In this document: positions 44,689 to 56,944 of the stretch, in pieces | Position numbering within the stretch: position 1 is the first letter of the stretch | Layout of the letters: each line of letters opens with the position of its first letter | Origin: Trinickia terrae | GTDB lineage: Bacteria > Pseudomonadota > Gammaproteobacteria > Burkholderiales > Burkholderiaceae | Length of the DNA: 64,000 nucleotides | Assembly (NCBI RefSeq): GCF_005144415.1 | Contig: NZ_SWJE01000005.1 | Coordinates: 105,828 to 169,827, forward strand | Reading direction: 5' to 3' | The notes under the pieces: generated by a model | The model's input: the letters and a program-made list of their open reading frames with translations, nothing else | What the model was told of the DNA's origin: nothing | Databases searched by the model: none | Position numbers and translations under genes: made by a program

Positions 44689-45929
44689 CTCATCGCTCCT
44701 TCGTGAATGAGGCCGGCGCGGCCGCGAGGGGCGCGCGTCAGGTGGGCGAAGTCCCGGCCGAACGCGGCGAGGCTTTCCAGATTATGAACCGGACGGTGTG
44801 CATCGACATGGGGCAGGATCGCCTGCACGCCGCGGGCGCGCGGCGAGAACTCCGCGAACCGCAAGAGCGGGTTGAGCCACACGAGGCGGTGCGCGAAGCG
44901 CGCGAGGCGCGCCATTTCGGCGTCGAGCACGTCGATCGCCTCGTGGTCGAGGCCGTCGGTGACGAGCAGCACCGTGGCGCGGCCCGACAGCACGCGGCGC
45001 GCCCAGCGCCTATTGAACTCGGCGAGCGCGGCGCCGATGCGCGTGCCGCCCGACCAGTCGACGACTTGTTCGGCGAGCGCCGCGATCGCCACGTCGGGAT
45101 CGCGTTCGCGCAGCGCGCGCGTCGCGTTCGTCAGGCGCGTGCCGAACAGGAACACCTGCAGGCGCTCGCGCGATTGCAGCAGGGCGTGGCAGAAGTAGAG
45201 CACCGCGCGCGAGTAGCTGCTCATCGAGCCGGAGATGTCGAGCAGTAGGACGAGCGGCGGCTTGCGCCTGACGGCGGCGCGGTACTTCCAGACAGTCCAG
45301 TCGCCGCCCGCGCGCACCGCGTGGCGCGCGCTCGCGCGCAGGTCTGCGTGCGTGCCGTGCGAGGCGGCTTTGAGGCGCCGCGTTGGCTCGGTCGCGAGCG
45401 AGACGCGCTGGCCGCGGATCAGGTGGCGCAGCGCGCGCCATTCGTCGGCGGTGAGGGTGTCGAAGTCGCGATGGCGCAGGTGCTCTTCCGAGCTGAACGT
45501 GACGCGCGCGACGAGCTCCCGTGGCGCGCGCTCGGGCCGCTGCTCCTGCCTTTGCTGATCGCGCCGCGCCGCGAGCGCGTCGGCGAGACGATTGTTGCGC
45601 ACCGGCGGCGGCATGCCGCTCTTCACCTTTGGCAGCAGGAGCGTGCGCAGTTTGCCTTCCCAGTCGGGGTCGCGCCAGAAGAGGTCGAAGGCGGCGTCGA
45701 ACACCTCGCGCTCGTCCGGCGCGGTGACGACGAGCGCCGCCAGCGCCGCGCGCACGTCGTCGCGGCGCTCGATGCCGGTCAGGCGCAGCGCGGCGAGCGC
45801 ATCGACCGCGTGCGCCGGCGACATCGGCAGCCCCGCGCCGCGCAACAGGCGCACGAAGTGCACGACGTTGCGCGCGAGCATCGGCTGGGCGTCGCGCGAG
45901 GCTGTCGACGAAGGCGCGAGCGTCGCCAT
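44679..45929 (-). CDS. CoxE-like VWA-domain protein
   Basis: 416-aa protein of the CoxE family, which works with a MoxR ATPase in maturing the molybdenum enzyme active site. ATG 45929 (MATLAPSSTASRDAQPML) is the first reasonable start after the ATPase stop 4 bp upstream. The N-terminal half is the helical VWA_CoxE region (NVVHFVRLLRGAGLPMSPAHAVDALAAL). The VWA domain carries a MIDAS motif DISGS at 231-235, and later TDGLDHE. It overlaps the CoxG-like gene. Confidence 0.9.
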   Translation of the reverse strand: MATLAPSSTASRDAQPMLARNVVHFVRLLRGAGLPMSPAHAVDALAALRLTGIERRDDVRAALAALVVTAPDEREVFDAAFDLFWRDPDWEGKLRTLLLPKVKSGMPPPVRNNRLADALAARRDQQRQEQRPERAPRELVARVTFSSEEHLRHRDFDTLTADEWRALRHLIRGQRVSLATEPTRRLKAASHGTHADLRASARHAVRAGGDWTVWKYRAAVRRKPPLVLLLDISGSMSSYSRAVLYFCHALLQSRERLQVFLFGTRLTNATRALRERDPDVAIAALAEQVVDWSGGTRIGAALAEFNRRWARRVLSGRATVLLVTDGLDHEAIDVLDAEMARLARFAHRLVWLNPLLRFAEFSPRARGVQAILPHVDAHRPVHNLESLAAFGRDFAHLTRAPRGRAGLIHEGAMRWN

Positions 45930-45933
45930 GCCG

Positions 45934-46824
45934 TCACTCCGGCGCGGCGGCGAGGCACTGCGCGATCCGCGCGGCGTCGAGGCGCGCGAGATCGTCCTGG
46001 TACTTGAGCAGCACGCCGAGCGTGTCCTGCACCGACTGCGGATCGAGCTCCGCCACCGAGAGCGCCGCGAGCGCTCGGCACCAGTCGATCGTCTCGGCGA
46101 TGCCCGGCGCCTTGAAGAGATCCATCGTGCGCAGCTGGTGGACGAAATCGACGGCGCGCCGCTGCAGATCCGCTGCGGCCTCGGGCGCGCGCGCCGCGAC
46201 GATCGCGAGCTCGCGGTCGCGCTCGGGGTAGCCGATCCATTGATAGAGACAGCGGCGCTTGAGCGCATCGTGAACTTCGCGCGTGCGGTTCGACGTCATC
46301 ACGACGAGCGGCGCGCGCGCCGCGCGCACGGTGCCGTATTCGGGGATCGTCACCTGGAAGTCCGACAGCAGCTCGAGCAGGAACGCCTCGAACGGCTCGT
46401 CGGCGCGGTCGATCTCGTCGATCAGGAGCACGCGCTGCGCGCCCGGATGATGCTCGTCGGGCATCAGCGCCTGCAGCAGCGGGCGCTTGAGCAGGAATTC
46501 GCTGCGGTAGAGCGTGTCGTTGGCGGGGCGCTCGCCCGCGGCTTCGGCGAGCCGCAGCGCCATGATCTGGCGCGGATAGTCCCATTCGTAGAGCGCGCTC
46601 GCGGTGTCGAGGCCTTCGTAGCATTGCAGGCGCAGGAGCGTGGTGCCGAGCATCCCGGCGGCGGCTTTCGCCAGCTCGGTCTTGCCGACGCCCGGCTCGC
46701 CTTCGAGAAAGAGCGGCCGCTCCATCGCGAGCGCGAGGAACAGCGCGGTCGCGAGTTCGCGGCTCGCGAAGTAGCCGTGCGCGGTGAGTTGGGCGAGGGT
46801 TTCGTCGATCGAAGCGGGCGGCAT
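45934..46824 (-). CDS. CoxD-like MoxR-type AAA ATPase
   Basis: Chaperone-like AAA ATPase of 296 aa from ATG 46824; a TTG at 46842 would add six residues. Walker A is GEPGVGKT (42-49) and Walker B is VLLIDEIDRAD. Sensor 1 MTSNRTREVHDALKRRCLYQWIGYP is typical of the CoxD/MoxR group. In CO-oxidising bacteria CoxD with CoxE inserts sulfur and copper into the apo-enzyme; here only the maturation role is inferred, because the large subunit is form II. A 16-bp hairpin separates it from the FAD-subunit gene. Confidence 0.9.
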   Translation of the reverse strand: MPPASIDETLAQLTAHGYFASRELATALFLALAMERPLFLEGEPGVGKTELAKAAAGMLGTTLLRLQCYEGLDTASALYEWDYPRQIMALRLAEAAGERPANDTLYRSEFLLKRPLLQALMPDEHHPGAQRVLLIDEIDRADEPFEAFLLELLSDFQVTIPEYGTVRAARAPLVVMTSNRTREVHDALKRRCLYQWIGYPERDRELAIVAARAPEAAADLQRRAVDFVHQLRTMDLFKAPGIAETIDWCRALAALSVAELDPQSVQDTLGVLLKYQDDLARLDAARIAQCLAAAPE

Positions 46825-46865
46825 GGCGCGAGGTGGCTGCAAACCATCGGACTTGGATGAGCGAC

Positions 46866-46902
46866 GCGTTTGCGCCGCCCCTGGGCGGGGCGGCGCAAAC
46901 GC
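46866..46902. terminator. Perfect 16-bp hairpin between the FAD-subunit and CoxD-like genes
   Basis: GCGTTTGCGCCGCCCC (46866-46881) pairs perfectly with 46887-46902 around TGGGC. It lies between structural genes and maturation genes. It may be a partial terminator that lowers expression of the maturation genes, or a processing site. No T-run follows. Confidence 0.55.
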
Positions 46903-46943
46903 ATCGATATGGCACGGCGTAGCGCTGCAAAAGCGCTATCGAA

Positions 46944-47741
46944 CTAAGCCCGTTCGACAGCACGCCCCGCCAGCACCGGAATCAAATGTGCGCGATAGGT
47001 GGCGCTCGCATGCAGGTCGGTGCTGAGATCGTCCGGCGCGATCGTGACGCCGCGCGCTGCCGCCGACGTGAAATTCGCCGACAACGCCGCCTCCAGCGCC
47101 TTCGCGCGAAACACCGACGGCCCCGCGCCCGTCACCGCGACCCGCACGCCATCGGCGCGCTTGGCGACGAACACCCCGGCCAGCGCGAAATGCGACGCCG
47201 GGTTCGGAAACTTCTCGTACGCGGCTTTTTCGGGCACGGGAAACTCGACCGCGACGATCAGCTCGTCGGGCGCGAGCGCCGTCTCGTACATGCCGACGAA
47301 GAAGTCGTCGGCGGCGATGCGGCGGCGGTCCGTCACCACCGTCGCGCCGAGCGCGAGCAGCGCGGCCGGATAGTCGGCTGCCGGGTCGTCGTTGGCGATC
47401 GAGCCGCCGAGGGTGCCGAGCGCGCGCACCTGCCTGTCGCCGATCTGCCCGGCAAGCATGGCGAGCGCCGGCAGCGCACGGCGGATCTCCGCGTGCTCGG
47501 CGACGTCGGCGTGACAGACGGCCGCGCCGATCGTCACCGTGTTGCCGTCGACGGCGATCTTCTTGAGCTCGGGAATGCGCGTCACGTCGATCAGTTGCGC
47601 GGGCTGCGCGAGACGCAGGCGCATCGTCGGCAGCAGGCTCTGGCCGCCGGCCAGGAACTTGGCGTCGCCGTTCGCCGAGAGCGCGGCCACGGCGGACTTC
47701 GGATCGGCGGCGCGCCGGTAGTCGAATGAATACGAGTGCAT
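46944..47741 (-). CDS. Molybdenum hydroxylase FAD-binding (medium) subunit, CoxM-like
   Basis: Carries the FAD that passes electrons onward from the iron-sulfur clusters. The 265-aa protein has both FAD motifs of the family: AGGQSLLP (31-38) and TLGGSIANDDPAADYP (110-125). The C-terminal CO_deh_flav_C domain (ALAGVFVAKRADGVRVAVTGAGPSVFRAKALEAAL) follows. It lies 15 bp after the large subunit, giving the order S-L-M rather than the M-S-L of canonical CO dehydrogenase operons. Confidence 0.94.
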   Translation of the reverse strand: MHSYSFDYRRAADPKSAVAALSANGDAKFLAGGQSLLPTMRLRLAQPAQLIDVTRIPELKKIAVDGNTVTIGAAVCHADVAEHAEIRRALPALAMLAGQIGDRQVRALGTLGGSIANDDPAADYPAALLALGATVVTDRRRIAADDFFVGMYETALAPDELIVAVEFPVPEKAAYEKFPNPASHFALAGVFVAKRADGVRVAVTGAGPSVFRAKALEAALSANFTSAAARGVTIAPDDLSTDLHASATYRAHLIPVLAGRAVERA

Positions 47742-47756
47742 GTCGGCTTCCTCCGC

Positions 47757-50147
<2,391 letters not shown>

Positions 50148-50175
50148 CGCGTGGCTCCTTTCCTGGTCTGGCGCT

Positions 50176-50667
50176 TTAGCCGGCGGTCACGGCTGCCGCT
50201 TCCTTCATCGCGGCGGCGCCGGCGAGGACGGCCTTGACGATGTTGTGATAGCCGGTGCATCGGCAGAGGTTGCCGTCGAGCTGACGGCGCACGTCGTCTT
50301 CGGTGAGATCGGGCTGCTGCGCGACGAGGGCGGCGGCGCTCATCACCATGCCGGGCGTGCAGAAGCCGCACTGGAGACCGTGGCATTCGCGGAAGGCCGC
50401 TTGCATCGGGTGGAGTGTTCCGTCTTTCGACAGGCCTTCGATGGTGGTGACCTCGGTGCCTTCGGCCTGGACGGCTAGGAGGTTGCAGGCTTTTACCGCG
50501 CGGCCGTTGAGGTGGACGGTGCAGGCGCCGCACTGGGCGGTGTCGCAGCCGACATGGGTGCCCGTCAGGCGGAGATGATCGCGGAGGAACTGGACGAGCA
50601 GGATGTGGGGTTCGACCTCGGCGGTCACGGGAGAGCCGTTGACCGTCAGACTGATGCTGATTGCCAT
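50176..50667 (-). CDS. Molybdenum hydroxylase 2Fe-2S (small) subunit, CoxS-like
   Basis: 163-aa iron-sulfur subunit and first gene of the cluster. ATG 50667 is chosen because AAGGAGACAG lies just upstream; a longer frame to 50754 has no start signal and a lysine-rich non-family leader. The plant-type cluster ligands are Cys41, 46, 49 and 61 ([21 protein letters not shown]). The second cluster ligands are Cys100, 103, 135 and 137 (CGFC...CRC). Confidence 0.95.
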   Translation of the reverse strand: MAISISLTVNGSPVTAEVEPHILLVQFLRDHLRLTGTHVGCDTAQCGACTVHLNGRAVKACNLLAVQAEGTEVTTIEGLSKDGTLHPMQAAFRECHGLQCGFCTPGMVMSAAALVAQQPDLTEDDVRRQLDGNLCRCTGYHNIVKAVLAGAAAMKEAAAVTAG

Positions 50668-50784
50668 GAACTGTCTCCTTTGTGCTCTTTTTTGGGCCGT
50701 TTGGCCCGGTTTTTGATGCTGTTTTTTCTTCTGGTTCTCTGAAAAGTAAAGCACATATTAGGCGCTGGCGCTGGGTGCCTTTTA
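50668..50784 (-). promoter_or_regulatory. Upstream region of the molybdenum hydroxylase cluster
   Basis: AT-rich run-in to the small-subunit gene, with the strong AAGGAG ribosome-binding site and a small GGGCC/GGCCC hairpin near 50691-50705. The promoter was not resolved. The repeat element begins immediately beyond. Confidence 0.45.
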
Positions 50785-51418
50785 GGTTTCTTTCGCCTGT
50801 TTTTTCCAGAAAACTTTGATATCGCGGCGGTGCGTATAGTCCGTCCCTCCCCGGGACCGGGGTCACTTTTGTCCTTGCCAAAAGTAACCAAAAGCGCGTC
50901 CTGGGCGGACGGCCTTGGCCGAAGCGCACTCAGTTCTGTTCGGGGTAGCGGTCTTTGGGTTCCAGCGTCTCCGCTCGCCGAACGGCCGAAGCGCACGCGG
51001 CTCGTGGTCGCCTCGGCTTCGAATCAAACCCATGTCGGCGGTCGGGAAGGGCCTGAAAAGGCTCGTCTTGCAACGCATGCCCTACGAAACCTAAATCCGC
51101 CCTCTTGGGCGTGGCCTTCCGTTCAGTTGGGTTTTGAGGTTCATGCGCGAGGCTCGGACATTCACGTCAATTTGTTTCGAAGCTGGGCGACCACGAGCCG
51201 CGTGCGCTTCGGCGGTTCGGCGAGCGGTGAGGCTGGAACCCAAAGACCGCTACCCCGAACAGAACTGAGTGCGCTTCGGCCAAGGCCGTCCGCCCAGGAC
51301 GCGCTTTTGGTTACTTTTGGCAAGCAAGGACAAAAGTGACCCCGGTCCCGGGGAGGGACGGACTATACGGACCGGCGCGAAATCAAAGTTTTCTCGAAAA
51401 AACAGGCGAAAGAAACCA
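50785..51418. repeat. Long inverted-arm repeat element, copy 4
   Basis: A full copy of about 630 bp, bounded by AGGTTTCTTTCGCC and GGCGAAAGAAACC. The outer arms match the copy at 20166 closely, but the core is different. Its element-specific motif GCCGAAGCGCAC occurs twice in each arm (four times, two inverted). Small open frames within it are spurious. It fills the gap between the molybdenum hydroxylase cluster and the permease gene; the last about 120 bp up to 51536 hold nothing I recognise. Confidence 0.9.
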
Positions 51419-51536
51419 ACCGCCGAAAAGACAAAAAAAAACGGCACCCCCGAAAACGCCGAGAAATGCCGCCATAGGCTCCGAGAAGCAACCCAGCGCA
51501 ATCAACTCCTACCCGCGCCGGGCGCAAAACCAAGGA

Positions 51537-52934
51537 TCAGTGCTCCGCATGCGCGAGCTTGGAGTGACGCCGCGAATACCCGAAATACACCACCATCCCG
51601 ATCACAAGCCATACGAGAAACGCGATCCACGTGATCGCCTGAAGATGCACCATCAGAAAGAGACAAGAAGCGACAGCAAGAACAGGCACAACCGGCACGC
51701 CGGGACAGCGGAACGCGCGGGGGAGTTCGGGATGCGTGCGCCGCAGCACCAGAACCGCAATCGACACCATCGAAAACGCGGCCAGCGTGCCGATATTGAT
51801 CAGCTCGGCGAGCACATTCAACGGCACCAGGGCGCCGATCAGCCCAAAGAACAGGCCGACGATCCAAGTCGTGAGAAACGGCGTGGAAAACCGCGGATGC
51901 ACGCGCGACAGCGCCTTCGGCAGCAGCCCATCCCGCGACATCGCGAAGATGATCCGCGTCTGCCCATAGCTCATCACGAGAATGACAGTCAGCATGCCGA
52001 GCACGGCGCCGAGGTCGATGAAGCCCGCCACCCACTTCTGCCCCGCCACCTGCAGCGCGTACGACACCGGGTGCGAAACGTTCGCGAACTGCGCGGCCGG
52101 CACGATGCCCGTCACCACCGCCGCCACCGCCACGTACAGGACCGCGCACACGGCCAGCGAGGCAATGATCCCGATCGGCAGGTCGCGCTTCGGGTTGCTC
52201 ACTTCCTCGGCCGCCGACGACACCGCGTCGAAGCCGATGAACGCGAAGAACATCACCGCCGCCGCGCCGAATACGCCGTTCAGGCCGTTCGGCATGAACG
52301 GATGCCAGTTCGCGGGCGTCACGTGGAACACGCCGACCACGATCACGAGCAGCACCACCGTCACCTTGATCGCGACCATGAGGTTGTTCACGCGCGTCGA
52401 TTCGCGCACGCCCACCGACAGCAGCGCCGTGATCACGAGCATCACGAGGAATGCGGGCAGGTTGAAGAGCGTCGCGACGCCGGGCAGCGCGCCCGGAGCC
52501 GCCGTCAGCGCCACCGGCAGCGTGATGCCGAAGCCCTGCAGCAGCGACTGCAGGTAGCCCGACCAGCCCACCGACACCGCCGACGACGCCAGCCCGTACT
52601 CGAGCATCAGGTCCCAGCCGATCACCCATGCGACCAGCTCGCCGAGCGTCGCGTACGAGTAGGTGTAGATGGAGCCGGCGACGGGAATCGTCGACGCGAA
52701 TTCGGCGTACGAGAGCGCCGCCAGACAGCACGCGATGGCGGCCAGCACGAACGAGATCATCAGCGCCGGACCGGCCTGCACGGCACCCGTGCCGGTCAGC
52801 ACGAAGATGCCGGTGCCGATGATGGCGCCGATGCCGAGGAACGTCAGGTCGAGGGCGCCCAGCGCCTTTTTCAAGCCGGCGCTCTGCGCGCCGGCGATCA
52901 TGTGTTCGACGTTTTTCTTGCGGAAAAGGGACAT
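51537..52934 (-). CDS. APC-family amino acid permease (cationic amino acid transporter type)
   Basis: 465-aa membrane transporter with about 12 predicted helices. N-terminal helix 1 carries the APC signature FLGIGAIIGTGIFVLTGTGA, followed by GPALMISFVLAAIACCLAALSYAEFASTIPVAGSIYTYSYATLGE, typical of the YfnA/CAT subgroup. Also FFAFIGFDAVSSAAEEVSNPKRDLPIGI. It probably takes up or exchanges amino acids; specificity cannot be read. Monocistronic between repeat element copy 4 and the regulator pair. Confidence 0.92.
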   Translation of the reverse strand: MSLFRKKNVEHMIAGAQSAGLKKALGALDLTFLGIGAIIGTGIFVLTGTGAVQAGPALMISFVLAAIACCLAALSYAEFASTIPVAGSIYTYSYATLGELVAWVIGWDLMLEYGLASSAVSVGWSGYLQSLLQGFGITLPVALTAAPGALPGVATLFNLPAFLVMLVITALLSVGVRESTRVNNLMVAIKVTVVLLVIVVGVFHVTPANWHPFMPNGLNGVFGAAAVMFFAFIGFDAVSSAAEEVSNPKRDLPIGIIASLAVCAVLYVAVAAVVTGIVPAAQFANVSHPVSYALQVAGQKWVAGFIDLGAVLGMLTVILVMSYGQTRIIFAMSRDGLLPKALSRVHPRFSTPFLTTWIVGLFFGLIGALVPLNVLAELINIGTLAAFSMVSIAVLVLRRTHPELPRAFRCPGVPVVPVLAVASCLFLMVHLQAITWIAFLVWLVIGMVVYFGYSRRHSKLAHAEH

Positions 52935-53269
52935 TTGGAACGCAGTCTCCTGGAAGGCGCGTGAAGCGGGGTCGCCGCGACCGGCGCCGGATTTAGTGGA
53001 AAACCCGTAATTTTAGCGGATCTCGCAGCCCGCCCTGCCAGGATGGGGATAGACAAGTGCGGGTGTAAGGCTGCGGAAAGAATATAGCCAATCCTCTTAT
53101 CAAAGAGGGCGGCGACATGAGCGAAGACTAAAAAAAACGGCCCCCGGCGCTTGAGCGCGGGAGCCGTGCGGGAAGAACGCTTTTTGGTCGATGCGCTGCT
53201 TGCCAGCGTCTTGTTGTCGCCCCCGTGGCGATTAGCCGGTCAAATGCATGGGATGAAATGAGCGGTCGA
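52935..53269. other. Intergenic region between permease and response regulator genes
   Basis: 335 bp. It holds the permease promoter side (52935-53120, moderately AT-rich, no clear box) and the terminator of the response regulator gene (53130-53166). No gene is evident. Confidence 0.5.
53130..53166 (-). terminator. Terminator of the sensor/regulator operon
   Basis: On the minus strand an imperfect GC stem (CGGCTCCCGCGC / GCGCCGGGGGCCG) is followed by TTTTTTTT. About 100 bp after the response regulator stop. Confidence 0.75.
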
Positions 53270-53926
53270 TCAGGCGGTCATCGCCGGGTTCAGGTCCACG
53301 AGACGATTGCTCATCACGTAGAACGTCAGTTCGGCGTTGTTGCTGAGCTTCATCTTTTCCAGAAGCCGCGAGCGGTACACGCTGACTGTCTTCACCGACA
53401 GCGACAGCGCGTTCGCGATATCGGTCAGGCGTTTGCCCGACGCGAGCATGCACAGTGTCTGGTACTCGCGGTCCGAGAGCTTTTCGTGCGGCAGCTGCTC
53501 GCCGTCGAACGACACGTAGTCGGCGAGCGCCTCGGCCATCGCCGGGCTCACGTATTTGCGGCCCGCGGCGACCTGCTGGATCGCCTCGATCATTTGCGCC
53601 GCGTTGACCGTCTTCGACAGGTAGCCGGACGCACCGGCCTTCAGCGCGCGCACCGCGTACTGGTCTTCGCGGTACATCGAGAACATCATCACCGGCACGC
53701 GCGGCACCTTGCGCTTCATGCGCTTGAGCACCTCGACGCCGTTCACGTCCGGCAGGGAGATGTCCAGCAGGATCACGTCGAACACGGTCTTGTCGATGCT
53801 CGCGAGCGCCTGCGCGCCGCTCTCGGCTTCGACGACCTCGCGCGCGACGCCGCGATCGAGCAGCAGCTGCCGCACGCCCTGGCGCACGATGGCGTGGTCG
53901 TCGACGAGGAGGATGCGCAGCGTCAT
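53270..53926 (-). CDS. NarL/FixJ-family response regulator
   Basis: 218-aa two-component transcription factor. The receiver domain (1-120) has the acidic pair DD (9-10), phospho-acceptor Asp55 in VILLDISLP, and Lys in GYLSKTV. The LuxR-type helix-turn-helix is C-terminal (KLSDREYQTLCMLASGKRLTDIANALSLSVKTVSVYRSRLLEKMKL). ATG 53926 gives the family start MTLRILLVDDHAIVRQGVR. It lies 10 bp after the sensor kinase gene. Targets are unknown. Confidence 0.95.
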   Translation of the reverse strand: MTLRILLVDDHAIVRQGVRQLLLDRGVAREVVEAESGAQALASIDKTVFDVILLDISLPDVNGVEVLKRMKRKVPRVPVMMFSMYREDQYAVRALKAGASGYLSKTVNAAQMIEAIQQVAAGRKYVSPAMAEALADYVSFDGEQLPHEKLSDREYQTLCMLASGKRLTDIANALSLSVKTVSVYRSRLLEKMKLSNNAELTFYVMSNRLVDLNPAMTA

Positions 53927-53936
53927 CGGGCGCGCC

Positions 53937-54836
53937 TCACGAAAGCGACGCGCTGCGGCGCGGCGTGTCGGCGGCGGCCAGCATCGATTCCCACGCGAAG
54001 CGCGCGCGCACCGTCGTGCCGCTGGGCGCCTGCTTCGCGGACTGCCTTCCTTGCTTGTCGCACGACCCGTGCTGTCCGTGCGAAATGACCCGCAGCTTGC
54101 CGCCGAACGCGTCGCAGCGCGCGCGCATTCCGGCAAGGCCGAAGCCGCTCGTGTCCTTGCGGGCGCGCCGGCCGATGCCGCGGCCATCGTCCTCGATGAT
54201 CACCGTCAGGTGGCGGCGGTCGGTCTCGATGCGCACATCGGCGCACGATGCGCCCGCATGCTTGGCGACGTTGGAGAGCGCTTCCTGGGCGACGCGGTAG
54301 ATCGCGAGCGCGGCGCCGTAGGGCAACTGGGTCAGGCGCACATCGGCTGCGCACACGAAGCTCGTGCGCAGCCGCGTGCGGGCGGCGAAGCCTTCGGCCC
54401 ACTGCGACAGCGCGCTGACGATGCCGGCGTCGAGCGGACGCGCGTGCAGATGGTCGACGATGCGCCGGCTCGCCTCGCTCGCGGCGTCGAGCGCCTGCTG
54501 GGCGACGGCGATGGCTTCGGCGCATTGCGCGTCCGCGTCGGCGGGCAGGCGGTGCTCGGCGTTCGCGAGCGCAAAGCGGGCGGCGGTCAGCTCGGCGCCG
54601 ACGCTGTCGTGCAGTTCCTGCGCCAGATAGGCGCGAGCGGTCTCCTGGGCCGTGGTCAGCTCGGCGGCGAGCTCGCGCACGCGCTTGCGCAGCGCTGCGG
54701 CCTCACGCTCGGTGGCGAGACGGGCCTCGAGATGCCCGGCAGGGGGGAGCGGGTCGACGTCATGCTGGCGGATCGCCTCGCATGACGGCGCATGCGAGGC
54801 GATCACATGAATTGGTACGACGATCGACGTATCCAT
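53937..54836 (-). CDS. Soluble NarX/DegS-type sensor histidine kinase
   Basis: 299-aa kinase from ATG 54836, supported by AGGGAAAG upstream; a GTG at 54863 would extend it. There is no transmembrane helix. The coiled-coil (about 35-65) leads into a HisKA_3 box, LAQELHDSVGAELTAARFAL, with the phospho-acceptor His76, then a HATPase domain (AIYRVAQEALSNVAKHAGAS; IIEDDGRGIG; GFGLAGMRAR). The first 35 residues have no recognised sensor domain, so the signal is unknown. Cotranscribed with the regulator. Confidence 0.92.
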   Translation of the reverse strand: MDTSIVVPIHVIASHAPSCEAIRQHDVDPLPPAGHLEARLATEREAAALRKRVRELAAELTTAQETARAYLAQELHDSVGAELTAARFALANAEHRLPADADAQCAEAIAVAQQALDAASEASRRIVDHLHARPLDAGIVSALSQWAEGFAARTRLRTSFVCAADVRLTQLPYGAALAIYRVAQEALSNVAKHAGASCADVRIETDRRHLTVIIEDDGRGIGRRARKDTSGFGLAGMRARCDAFGGKLRVISHGQHGSCDKQGRQSAKQAPSGTTVRARFAWESMLAAADTPRRSASLS

Positions 54837-55233
54837 GGCTTTCCCTGCGGGTGACACGAGCACACTTCCGGCGCGTCTCGAAAGTCACCGGCAATGCGGT
54901 CAAACAGACAAGTCGCGACAGACAAAAGGTAACGGCGCAGCGTAACGATTTTTACATCTGGTAACAAATCGGAGCTAACCCTATGATTATTTCAAAGTGG
55001 TGTCGCTGCGTCGCGATGATATCTCAAAAAAATTTAACAAGTCGCTATGACAAGGGTTTGCGTGTTGTTTGCCATCAAAGATTCACACTCCTGGCACGTT
55101 TTCGTGTAGGAAAAACACCGACATGGAAAGTGGCGGTAAGGAGCTGAAATGTAACGTCCGATGAGAACGTTGCAAAAGCGCGGCTGTGAGCTCGACAGCG
55201 CTCCGATGGCGCTGTTGCGCGCTCGCCCGGCCA
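54837..55233. other. AT-rich intergenic region upstream of the sensor kinase gene
   Basis: About 400 bp, markedly AT-richer than its surroundings around 54940-55150. It should carry the promoter of the kinase-regulator operon. A 20-codon frame at 55046 (ATG to TAG) is too short to support. No RNA gene recognised. Confidence 0.45.
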
Positions 55234-55264
55234 TAAAAAAACCGGAGCGCGAGGCTCCGGTTTT
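55234..55264 (-). terminator. Rho-independent terminator after the ferredoxin-NADP reductase gene
   Basis: ACCGGAGC (55241-55248) pairs with GCTCCGGT (55254-55261). Poly-A on the left and TTTT on the right make it usable on both strands. It is 23 bp after the fpr stop on the minus strand. Confidence 0.88.
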
Positions 55265-55286
55265 CGAGGAGAATGGCCGGGCGAAA

Positions 55287-56057
55287 TCAGCCGACGAACG
55301 CCTTTTCGACGACGTAGTGGCCCGGCGCATTGTTGCTGCCTTCCTGGAAGCCCAGGCTGTCGAGCAGCTCGCGCGTGTCGCGCAGCATGTGCGGGCTGCC
55401 GCAGAGCATGACGCGGTCGTTTGCGAGCGAGAACGGCTCCACGCCGAGGTCTTCGAACAGCTTCCTGGTGTCGATCAGCTCGGTGATCCGGCCGCGGTTC
55501 TGGAACGATTCGCGCGTGACGGTCGGGTAGTAGACCAGCTTCTCGCGCACCAGCTCGCCGATGTGCTCGTGCGCCGGCAGGTGGTCGGTGATGTATTCCT
55601 TGTACGCGAGCTCGTCGACGAAGCGGCAGGTGTGCGTCAACACGACCTTCTCGTAGCGCTCGTACACGTCCGGATCCTTGATGATCGACATGAACGGCGC
55701 GAGGCCCGTGCCCGTCGACAGCAGCCACAGCGTCTTGCCCGGCAGCAGGTTGTCGCACATCAGCGTGCCGGTCGGCTTCTTGCCGATCAGCACCTGGTCG
55801 CCCACCTTCAGGTGCTGCAGGCGCGACGTCAGCGGGCCGTCCTGCACCTTGATGCTCAGGAACTCGAGGTTTTCTTCGTAGTTGGCGCTCGCCATGCTGT
55901 ACGCGCGGATCAGCGGCTTGCCCTCGACTTCGAGGCCCACCATCGTGAATTGGCCGTTTTCGAAGCGGAACGAGGCGTCGCGCGTGCAGGTGAAGCTGAA
56001 AAGCGTGTCGGTCCAGTGATGAACGGAAAGAACGGTTTGAGAATTCAGGTTGCTCAT
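55287..56057 (-). CDS. fpr: Ferredoxin-NADP(+) reductase
   Basis: 256-aa FAD/NADP flavoenzyme that exchanges electrons between NADPH and ferredoxin or flavodoxin. FAD motif RAYSMAS (residues about 51-57) and KVQDGPLTSRLQHLKVGD are in the N-terminal barrel. The NADP domain has LWLLSTGTGLAPFMSII and VMLCGSPHMLRDTRELL. The C-terminus ...GHYVVEKAFVG is typical of bacterial subclass enzymes. Monocistronic with its own terminator. Confidence 0.96.
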   Translation of the reverse strand: MSNLNSQTVLSVHHWTDTLFSFTCTRDASFRFENGQFTMVGLEVEGKPLIRAYSMASANYEENLEFLSIKVQDGPLTSRLQHLKVGDQVLIGKKPTGTLMCDNLLPGKTLWLLSTGTGLAPFMSIIKDPDVYERYEKVVLTHTCRFVDELAYKEYITDHLPAHEHIGELVREKLVYYPTVTRESFQNRGRITELIDTRKLFEDLGVEPFSLANDRVMLCGSPHMLRDTRELLDSLGFQEGSNNAPGHYVVEKAFVG

Positions 56058-56163
56058 GGCTTCTTGGAGACGCGAAAACGCGCATTTTAGCGCGGCGCGC
56101 CCCGGGCGTCTTCGACACCCCTTACATATCGAAATAACGTGAGCGCATAAGGGAGCGTTTCAA

Positions 56164-56817
<654 letters not shown>

Positions 56818-56944
56818 GGCGAACCTGGCCTTGGGCGGTGGCGGAAAGCGGCTACTCTACCCCTTCGCCGCGCTTTTCGTCCGGCAAATCCCCGCAAATC
56901 CGCTATCCGGGCGTCGTCACCGGCCGCTGGCTGCCGGGCAGCCG

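Noticed and set aside
50830-51339. Small reading frames inside the long repeat elements (also near 20144-20806, 25249-25940 and 30484-31137)
   Set aside because: They follow the inverted repeats in several frames and both strands (for example peptides with ALLVTFGKDKSDPGPGEGRT), which is expected from repeat DNA and not from genes.
55046-55108. 20-codon frame in the AT-rich gap before the kinase operon
   Set aside because: Too short, without a clear ribosome-binding site or any support.
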